From STF1-138 sp035356975 (GTDB lineage Bacteria; Patescibacteriota; Patescibacteriia; UBA1558; S5-K13), in the NCBI GenBank assembly GCA_035356975.1, contig DAORGW010000027.1, positions 1 to 11,678 of the forward strand: DNA of 11,678 nucleotides, written 5' to 3'. A program made the translations under genes and the position numbers. The notes beneath the pieces are model-generated. The model saw nothing but the letters and a program-made list of their open reading frames with translations. It was not told where the DNA came from and searched no databases. Below, in pieces: positions 11,614-11,678 of this stretch. Numbering within the stretch: position 1 is the stretch's first letter; each line of letters opens with the position of its first letter.

Positions 11614-11678
11614 ATGAAAAACTTAGAAAACAAATTAAAACAATTTAGAGATATAGAGCCAGATGAGAAGTTTTGGCA
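11614..11678 (+). CDS. N-terminal fragment, possible anti-sigma factor or stress-response target
   Basis: The open frame starts at ATG (11614) and runs off the window, giving 21 residues: MKNLENKLKQFRDIEPDEKF then W. This lysine-rich helix with an I-x-PD turn resembles, from memory, the N-termini of proteins encoded after ECF sigma genes in Patescibacteria, some with DUF5667-like or anti-sigma character. That is a weak recollection. The position after the sigma gene and behind a candidate ECF promoter fits a regulator or target of the sigma factor. No SD is visible. Confidence 0.55.
   Translation, partial: MKNLENKLKQFRDIEPDEKFW

Overview
The window is an AT-rich, densely packed piece of a bacterial chromosome centred on a heat-shock cluster. 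A compact HrcA, a DUF3467 gene between dnaK and dnaJ, few clear Shine-Dalgarno sites, a possibly leaderless transcript, many intergenic palindromes and a short GIY-YIG gene bracketed by repeats together suggest a member of the Candidate Phyla Radiation (Patescibacteria). This placement is inferred from gene content and style; no rRNA is present. The standard bacterial code fits: full-length DnaK and DnaJ contain no in-frame TGA, and none of the 16 stop codons in the window is TGA (12 TAA, 4 TAG).

Layout. Bases 2-106 are the tail of an unrecognised gene. Bases 226-1296 encode a membrane-anchored protein with two thioredoxin-like modules. A near-consensus promoter (1309-1336) followed by a CIRCE operator (1341-1367) opens the heat-shock cluster: hrcA (short form), grpE, hsp20, a GIY-YIG nuclease gene between pairs of palindromic repeats, a small zinc-ribbon-like gene, dnaK, a DUF3467 gene and dnaJ, all on the + strand. 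HrcA should repress at CIRCE. GrpE, DnaK and DnaJ form the Hsp70 cycle, and Hsp20 holds unfolding clients. A head-to-head repeat pair lies after dnaJ.

A second + strand group starts at a promoter at 7713-7741 whose predicted start site nearly coincides with the first ATG. It holds a 106-aa hypothetical gene, a small single-pass membrane protein, a polytopic membrane protein, an HtrA-like protein with a PDZ domain and no visible catalytic triad, and an ECF-type sigma factor. The gene starting at 11614, cut by the window edge, may be an anti-sigma or stress-response target. It is preceded by a strong match to an ECF promoter (TGTAAC-N16-CGTC, 11566-11591).

Between the sigma gene and that gene sits a single opposite-strand gene (11071-11460). 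It has a higher GC content, a near-consensus promoter, a strong Shine-Dalgarno and its own terminator, and two palindromes sharing the core ACCTCGAAGGTT flank it. It looks like an inserted cassette.

The main items for follow-up are the GIY-YIG/palindrome association, the palindrome-bounded cassette, the pseudo-HtrA/ECF sigma module with its candidate promoter, the compact HrcA, and a possible SD-sequestering RNA fold at hsp20. No stretch longer than 300 bases lacks a gene.
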